DNA from: an uncultured Oscillospiraceae bacterium
Lineage (GTDB): Bacteria; Bacillota; Clostridia; Oscillospirales; Oscillospiraceae
NCBI GenBank assembly: GCA_934646175.1
Contig: CAKUEI010000017.1
Coordinates: 1 to 23,908 of the forward strand
Direction of reading: 5' to 3'
DNA: 23,908 bases
Positions 19,788 to 23,908 of this stretch are shown here, piece by piece. Position numbers and translations under genes: made by a program. Numbering within the stretch: position 1 is the stretch's first letter; each line of letters opens with the position of its first letter. A model generated the notes under the pieces. The model did no database searches. It saw nothing but the letters and a program-made list of their open reading frames with translations, and had not been told where the DNA came from.

Positions 19788-19810
19788 TCCCCTTTCCTGC
19801 AAAACCAGGC

Positions 19811-19839
19811 TTGACAACGAACCGGCGCGTGCTTATCAT
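19811..19839 (+). promoter_or_regulatory. MATE gene promoter nested in a terminator hairpin
   Basis: A consensus TTGACA (19811-19816) and TATCAT (19834-19839) are 17 bp apart. The left arm of the terminator lies in the spacer and the -10 lies in the loop. Transcripts starting here (about 19846) contain only part of the right arm and so escape the terminator. Confidence 0.7.
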
Positions 19840-19860
19840 AGGCGCGTCGGTTCGCTTTTT
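19818..19860 (+). terminator. Terminator of the MBL-fold gene
   Basis: Arms 19818-19829 and 19843-19854 form a 12-bp stem with one G-T pair and a 13-nt loop, followed by CTTTTTA. It lies 30 nt after the stop codon. Confidence 0.78.
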
Positions 19861-19901
19861 ATAGCGCGGCACCGTATTCCCCCGAAAGGAAGAGACCCAG
19901 T

Positions 19902-21242
19902 ATGACCAAAGACCTGACCACGGGCAGCGAGGGGCGCGTGCTGCTGCGCTTTGCCCTGCCCGTTATTGGCGGCAATCTGTTTCAGCTTTTTTACACCCTG
20001 GCGGACACGATGATCGTGGGACGCACCATCGGCGCGGACGCGCTGGCCGCCGTGGGGGCCACCAGCTCCATCGTCTATTTCATCCTCTGCTTCATCCAGG
20101 GGCTGACCAGCGGCTTCGGCATCCGGCTGGGGCAGCTGTTCGGCGCGAAGAACGAAACGGGGATGCGCCGCAGCGTGGCGGCCTCCACTCTGCTTTCCAT
20201 TCTGTTCACCGTCCTGCTCACTGCGGTGAGCTGTGCCCTGGCCCACCCCATCCTCAGTCTTTTGAACACGCCAGCGGATATTTACGACATGGCTTTTTCC
20301 TACCTGTTCGTCATTTTCCTGGGCACCGGGGCCACGGTCTTCTATAACCTCATCTCCAACCTGCTGCGGGCCTTGGGCGACAGCAGAACGCCCCTTATCT
20401 TTCTCATTTTCTCCGCTCTTCTGAATATCGTGCTGGATGTTCTGTTCATCGTGCCTCTTCGCATGGGTGTGGCGGGAGCCGCATGGGCCACGGTGCTTTC
20501 CCAGCTTCTTTCGGCGGTGCTATGCACCATTTTCGCCCTGAAGCGCTTCCCGGTGCTGCACGTGGGGCGCGATGCGTGGAAGGCCGCGCCTTCTCTGATG
20601 GGAGATCACCTGAAGATCGGGTTCCCCATGGGGTTCCAGATGTCGGTCATGTGCATCGGCCAGCTGGCCATGCAGGCAGCGGTCAATGGGATTGGCACCG
20701 CCGCCATCGCCGGATATACGGCGGCCACCAAGGTGGATCAGCTTTCCGTTCTGGTGGACAACGCCTTCGGCGTGGCTATCTCCAACTTTGTGGCCCAGAA
20801 CTTCGGTGCGGGGCTGTATCCCCGCATCCGGAAGGGCGTGAACGCCTGCCTCCTTCAGCTGGAGCTTTGCAACCTCGCCATGGGCGGACTGCTGCTGGCC
20901 TGCCAGCGCTTTGTGGTGCCTCTTTTCGTGGATCACCCCACGGCGGAGATCATGGGGTACGCCCAAAGCTACCTCACGGTGGTCATCCCCTTTTACCTGC
21001 TGCTGGGGCTGTTGATGGTCTACCGCACCAGTCTGCAAAGCATCGGTGTCGGCTGGGCGCCCTTCGCCGCCTGCATCATCGAGCTCATCATGCGCATCCT
21101 CTGCGCCACGGGGCTTTCCCGCCGGTTCGGTTATCCCGGCATCTGCTTCGCTACGCCGCTGGCGTGGATCGGTGCGGTGGCCCTGCTGATCCCCGTTTAC
21201 TTCATCGTCATGCATCGCCGCTGCCCTAAATCGGCGCAATGA
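19902..21242 (+). CDS. MATE-family efflux transporter
   Basis: The 446-residue protein has the 12-helix layout of MATE cation-coupled exporters, in two six-helix halves. Typical family stretches are FALPVIGGNLFQLFYTLAD (17-35), ADTMIVGRTIG (34-44) with GADALAAVG, NLLRALGDSRTP (150-161) and, in the second half, GFPMGFQMSV. It sits in the cytoplasmic membrane and probably exports a cationic or amphipathic compound using a sodium or proton gradient; the substrate is not readable. AAAGGAAG lies before ATG 19902. It is monocistronic: its promoter overlaps the terminator of the preceding gene, and a bidirectional terminator follows at once. Confidence 0.93.
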   Translation: MTKDLTTGSEGRVLLRFALPVIGGNLFQLFYTLADTMIVGRTIGADALAAVGATSSIVYFILCFIQGLTSGFGIRLGQLFGAKNETGMRRSVAASTLLSILFTVLLTAVSCALAHPILSLLNTPADIYDMAFSYLFVIFLGTGATVFYNLISNLLRALGDSRTPLIFLIFSALLNIVLDVLFIVPLRMGVAGAAWATVLSQLLSAVLCTIFALKRFPVLHVGRDAWKAAPSLMGDHLKIGFPMGFQMSVMCIGQLAMQAAVNGIGTAAIAGYTAATKVDQLSVLVDNAFGVAISNFVAQNFGAGLYPRIRKGVNACLLQLELCNLAMGGLLLACQRFVVPLFVDHPTAEIMGYAQSYLTVVIPFYLLLGLLMVYRTSLQSIGVGWAPFAACIIELIMRILCATGLSRRFGYPGICFATPLAWIGAVALLIPVYFIVMHRRCPKSAQ

Positions 21243-21245
21243 GTC

Positions 21246-21290
21246 AAAAAAGAGCGCCCCGGCCGAAAAGCCGGGGCGTTCCTTTTGATT
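21246..21290. terminator. Bidirectional terminator between MATE and flavoprotein genes
   Basis: CGCCCCGGC (21255-21263) and GCCGGGGCG (21270-21278) pair perfectly around CGAAAA, with extra pairs outside. A6 on the left and CTTTTGATTTT on the right serve the minus and plus strand, respectively. It separates two convergent genes whose ends are 56 bp apart. Confidence 0.9.
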
Positions 21291-21298
21291 TTAGAGAA

Positions 21299-23224
21299 TT
21301 ACAGGATGGCCATGGCCGCATCGTAAGCGGTGCGGGTGGCGTTGAAAATAGTACCCTGACGGGTATTGCAGTCGCCCAGATAGCGCACGTCTGCGGCGCA
21401 TCCGGCGAAGGAGCGGGCCAGGTCCTTTCTGGCGCGGACGCCCAGAGAGAGGACCAGCGTGTCGCAGGCCATTTCCTCGGTCTTGCCGTTACGGGTGACG
21501 GTGATGCCGGTGTCGGTCACCGCTTCCAGCTTGGTCTCCGGCAGGATCTCCACGCCCTTTTCGTCCATCATGTGGCGCAGGGCCAGAATGTTCATCTTGG
21601 CGCCGCCGGTGCCGATCTTATCGGCAGGGGCCATGTCGATGAGGGTGACCTTTTTGCCCTGACGGGACAGATCCACGGCGCACTCCATGCCGGTCATGCC
21701 GGCGCCGGCAATGACCACAGTGTCGCCCACGGTGACGTTGCCCATGTCCACGTCGCCCACCCAAACGGCCTTCGGATTCTCCTTCAGGAAGCCGGGGATC
21801 AGGGGATCGCTGCCCACGGCCACCAGAATGACATCGTACCCTTCGGCCTTCAGAGCCTCGGGGGTGGCCTCGGTGTTCAGCTTGACGGTGATGTTCTGGT
21901 TCTTTTCCACCATGCGGATGGACCAGTCGATGTAGTGGCGGATGTCGCTCTTCATCTCGGAAGCGGCAGCCAGATTCAGCGTGCCGCCCAGCTTGCCGGA
22001 CTTTTCATACAGCGTGACCATATGGCCGCGGTCAGCCGCCGTGCGGGCCGCTTCCATACCGGCGGGGCCGCCGCCCACTACGGCCACCTTGCGGGAGGCT
22101 TCGGGCTTCGGATAGTTCAGCCACAGGACCTCGCGGCCTTCGGTGGGGTTGATGGCGCAGCGCACGGGCAGGAAGCCGTTGTGGGTGCGGTGGATGCAGG
22201 TGTTGCAGCGGATGCAGGGCTTGATCTCGTCCTCTTTGCCGCACTTCAGCTTGTTGGGGATCTGGTGATCGGCCAGCAGGGGGCGGGACATGGAGACCAG
22301 GTCGATTTTCCCGTCTGCGATGGCTTGAGAGGCCACTTTATAGTCCATGCCGCCCACGCAGGACACCGGCACGTGCAGGGCCTTCTTCAACTGCTCGGCA
22401 TAAGGCAGGTTGAAGCCGCGTTCGAAGTACAGCGGCGGCATGACATACGGGGTGAGCTTATGCACCGCCAGCTGGCCGCGGGAAACGTGCAGCCAGTCGA
22501 TCTTGTCCTCGATGACCTTGCAGAACTCGATCAGCTCGGGCATCTCGGGGCTGCCCTCCATCATGTCGGTTCCGCTGATGCGGTATTCGATGGCCAGAGA
22601 GTCGCCCACGGCGGCGTGGATGCCGTCCAGGATCTCCACGGTGAAGCGGCAGCGGTTCTCGAAGGTGTCGCAGCCGTACTCATCGTGGCGATGGTTATAG
22701 AGCTTGGAGAAGAAGGCGGCCGGGGGCTGCAGGTGGGCGCCGTGGACGACCACATAGTCGCCGCCGGCCTTGTGCACGCGAACCGCAGCGTCGATGTACT
22801 GCTGGATCATCTCTTTGACGCCGGCGTTATCGTAATTGTCGGGGCTGATCTCGATCTGGGGCATTCCCTTCTTGTCGCGCTCGTCAAAGTTCTCGGTCTC
22901 GCCGCCGATGGGGACCAGCTCGATGCCCGCCTTGCAGTCGTAGGCATGGATCAGGTCGAACATCTGAACCAGCTCGTTGATGCAGCTGTCGTTGGAAAGG
23001 TCGGGCAGGTGCAGACCATAGGGAATGGGGGTGATGGAACCGGTACCCACGGACACACAGGCGGCGCCGCCGGCAGCCAGGCCGCGCACCCATTCCACCA
23101 GTTCGCGGTTGATGTGGTTATCCGCAGAGCTGAAGAAAGGATAAGTCGGAGAGAACAGAATGCGGTTTTTCAGTTCCGTCCGCTTGGTCTGCAAAGGCTG
23201 CAGCAAATTCGTATAATCGCTCAT
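21299..23224 (-). CDS. Old Yellow Enzyme/2,4-dienoyl-CoA reductase-like flavoprotein with altered active site
   Basis: This 641-residue protein has the domain order of FadH, trimethylamine dehydrogenase and BaiCD/BaiH: an FMN TIM barrel (1 to about 360), a 4Fe-4S site (C337, C340, C343, C356) and FAD and NAD(P)H Rossmann domains (VVGGGPAGMEAA, 382-393; IAGAGMTGMECA, 505-516). Barrel landmarks DEYG and ENRCRF (181-194) are present. The family usually has HGAHGYL or HGAHSYL with a catalytic or substrate tyrosine; here the segment reads HGAHLQPP (161-168), placing Q166 at that position. The Cys spacing C-x2-C-x2-C is one residue shorter than in FadH. ATG 23224 is preferred over the frame opening at 23290; AAGGAGG lies 12 nt upstream. 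It should transfer hydride from NAD(P)H to an unknown substrate, perhaps not an ordinary enoyl compound. Confidence 0.9.
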   Translation of the reverse strand: MSDYTNLLQPLQTKRTELKNRILFSPTYPFFSSADNHINRELVEWVRGLAAGGAACVSVGTGSITPIPYGLHLPDLSNDSCINELVQMFDLIHAYDCKAGIELVPIGGETENFDERDKKGMPQIEISPDNYDNAGVKEMIQQYIDAAVRVHKAGGDYVVVHGAHLQPPAAFFSKLYNHRHDEYGCDTFENRCRFTVEILDGIHAAVGDSLAIEYRISGTDMMEGSPEMPELIEFCKVIEDKIDWLHVSRGQLAVHKLTPYVMPPLYFERGFNLPYAEQLKKALHVPVSCVGGMDYKVASQAIADGKIDLVSMSRPLLADHQIPNKLKCGKEDEIKPCIRCNTCIHRTHNGFLPVRCAINPTEGREVLWLNYPKPEASRKVAVVGGGPAGMEAARTAADRGHMVTLYEKSGKLGGTLNLAAASEMKSDIRHYIDWSIRMVEKNQNITVKLNTEATPEALKAEGYDVILVAVGSDPLIPGFLKENPKAVWVGDVDMGNVTVGDTVVIAGAGMTGMECAVDLSRQGKKVTLIDMAPADKIGTGGAKMNILALRHMMDEKGVEILPETKLEAVTDTGITVTRNGKTEEMACDTLVLSLGVRARKDLARSFAGCAADVRYLGDCNTRQGTIFNATRTAYDAAMAIL

Positions 23225-23280
23225 ATCAGAATCTTTCCTCCTTAAAAATGCGGTGCAGGCCGCGCTGCTTTCACTGAGAC

Positions 23281-23309
23281 AGTATAGCATCTTTGGCCAA
23301 AGTGCGCAA
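23281..23309 (-). promoter_or_regulatory. Flavoprotein promoter with palindromic spacer
   Basis: On the minus strand TTGCGC (23304-23309) and TATACT (23281-23286) are 17 bp apart. The spacer contains the perfect 12-bp palindrome CTTTGGCCAAAG (23291-23302), a good candidate operator. The AT-rich stretch 23310-23421 holds no gene; it has ATGGATA/TATCCAT arms at about 23383-23417. Confidence 0.65.
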
Positions 23310-23421
23310 ATTTTTATTCCTTTTCCCGATAAGATTACTATAAATGGTCAGGCTACATTTGTAAAATACGCATTTTGAAAAAATGGATAGTCATTTTCTT
23401 ATAAGAGCGATATCCATATGC

Positions 23422-23456
23422 AAAAAGCAGCAGCTGCACACCTGTGCAGCTGCTGC
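23422..23456 (-). terminator. Terminator of the EF-G-like gene
   Basis: Arms 23427-23440 and 23443-23456 form a perfect inverted repeat of 14 bases each around CC (12-13 bp once the loop is allowed for); on the minus strand T5 follows (23422-23426). It begins 14 bases after the stop codon of the gene at 23471. Confidence 0.92.
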
Positions 23457-23470
23457 TTCTGTATGATCGT

Positions 23471-23908
23471 TTATTCCGCGTTCAGGGTTTTTGCCTCTTC
23501 AATGGCCTTGGCCTGTGCCGCGGGGGGCGCGTCCTCATAGCGGACGAAGTGGAAGGTGAAGGACCCTCTCGACTGGGTGAGGGAGCGCAGGTCGATGGCA
23601 TAGGTGCTCATCTCCGCCATGGGCACCTCGGCCTCTACCACCTGATTCCCGCGGCCGTCCGGCTCCATACCCAGAACGCGGCCGCGGCGCTTATTGAGGT
23701 CGCCGATCACGTCGCCCATGTAGCTGTCGGGGATGGTGACCTTCAGAGCGCCGATGGGTTCCAGCAGCACCGGAGACGCTTCCGGCATGGCGGCCTTATA
23801 GGCAAGGTTTGCTGCCGTTTTGAAGGCCATTTCAGAGGAGTCCACCGGGTGATAGGAGCCGTCCACCAGCGTACACTTCAGCTCCACCACCGGGTACCCG
23901 GCCAGGGG
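23471..23908 (-). CDS. Elongation factor G-like translational GTPase, C-terminal part only
   Basis: The frame is open to the window edge and encodes the last 145 residues of an EF-G-type protein: the end of domain IV (LAGYPVVELKCTLVDGSYH, then VDSSEMAFK) and domain V (EPIGALKVTIPDSYMGDVIGDLNKRRGRV-type sequence and AEMSTYAIDLRSLTQSRGSF). EF-G drives ribosomal translocation and, in some paralogues, recycling. The GTPase domain lies outside, so canonical FusA cannot be separated from the second EF-G paralogue common in Clostridia. The absence of rpsL, rpsG and tuf next to it (it is followed by its own terminator and the flavoprotein gene) slightly favours the paralogue. The GTG at 23890 is internal, not a start. 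Confidence 0.9.
   Translation of the reverse strand, partial: PLAGYPVVELKCTLVDGSYHPVDSSEMAFKTAANLAYKAAMPEASPVLLEPIGALKVTIPDSYMGDVIGDLNKRRGRVLGMEPDGRGNQVVEAEVPMAEMSTYAIDLRSLTQSRGSFTFHFVRYEDAPPAAQAKAIEEAKTLNAE

Noticed and set aside
21239..23245. 668-codon plus-strand open frame opposite the flavoprotein
   Set aside because: It is antisense to a gene with clear FMN, Fe-S and Rossmann motifs; the composition is of the same antisense type and there is no homology that I recognise.
1..23908. CRISPR arrays, tRNA or rRNA genes, insertion sequences, prophage genes
   Set aside because: No regularly spaced repeats, cloverleaf sequences, transposase or phage motifs were seen on either strand.

Overview
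This window reads as chromosomal DNA of a high-GC, strictly anaerobic, spore-forming Clostridia bacterium, probably an Oscillospiraceae-like gut lineage. The reasons are a spoIIP gene with a sigma-E-like promoter, a YtvI-type membrane protein, a glycyl radical enzyme (GRE) with its activase, type I-beta DAHP synthase, AGGAGG-type ribosome binding sites, and dense GC-rich intrinsic terminators. The taxonomic placement is inference; no rRNA or tRNA is present.

Positions 1-9751 (all minus strand) form a GRE fermentation locus. Read in transcription order it holds two overlapping LysR-type regulators, a GRE (5377-7803), its radical-SAM activase (3927-4943), a EutE/PduP-like CoA-acylating aldehyde dehydrogenase (2455-3789), a phosphate acyltransferase of the Ptb family (1371-2282) and an iron-type alcohol dehydrogenase cut by the window edge (1-1134). 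The logic is: GRE cleaves or dehydrates an unidentified substrate to a short aldehyde; part is oxidised to acyl-CoA and acyl-phosphate for ATP, and part is reduced to alcohol to recycle NADH. No microcompartment shell gene is present and the aldehyde dehydrogenase lacks the EutE N-terminal encapsulation extension, so the route looks cytosolic. The GRE pocket does not match the residue patterns I know for glycerol/propanediol dehydratase, choline lyase or isethionate lyase.

Positions 9885-13823 carry sporulation and envelope genes: spoIIP (minus) divergent from a YtvI/AI-2E-family permease, followed by a membrane-anchored HtrA/DegP protease. Positions 14081-16614 hold a monoacylglycerol-lipase-like hydrolase divergent from glycerol kinase, a plausible lipid-glycerol salvage pair.

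Positions 16651-18831 are a tyrosine biosynthesis operon: DAHP synthase with a Thermotoga-type N-terminal regulatory domain, then prephenate dehydrogenase. Ahead of it lies the most striking element of the window: a 24-residue leader peptide with six tyrosine codons, a hairpin over the last of these codons, a candidate antiterminator pairing and a perfect 14-bp terminator. This is the architecture of ribosome-mediated transcription attenuation, here apparently tyrosine-sensing. The promoter itself lies under a perfect 10-bp-arm dyad.

Positions 18844-23908 contain a metallo-beta-lactamase-fold hydrolase, a MATE exporter whose promoter is nested inside the preceding terminator hairpin, an Old-Yellow-Enzyme/2,4-dienoyl-CoA-reductase-like flavoprotein with an altered active-site position, and the 3' end of an EF-G-like translational GTPase.
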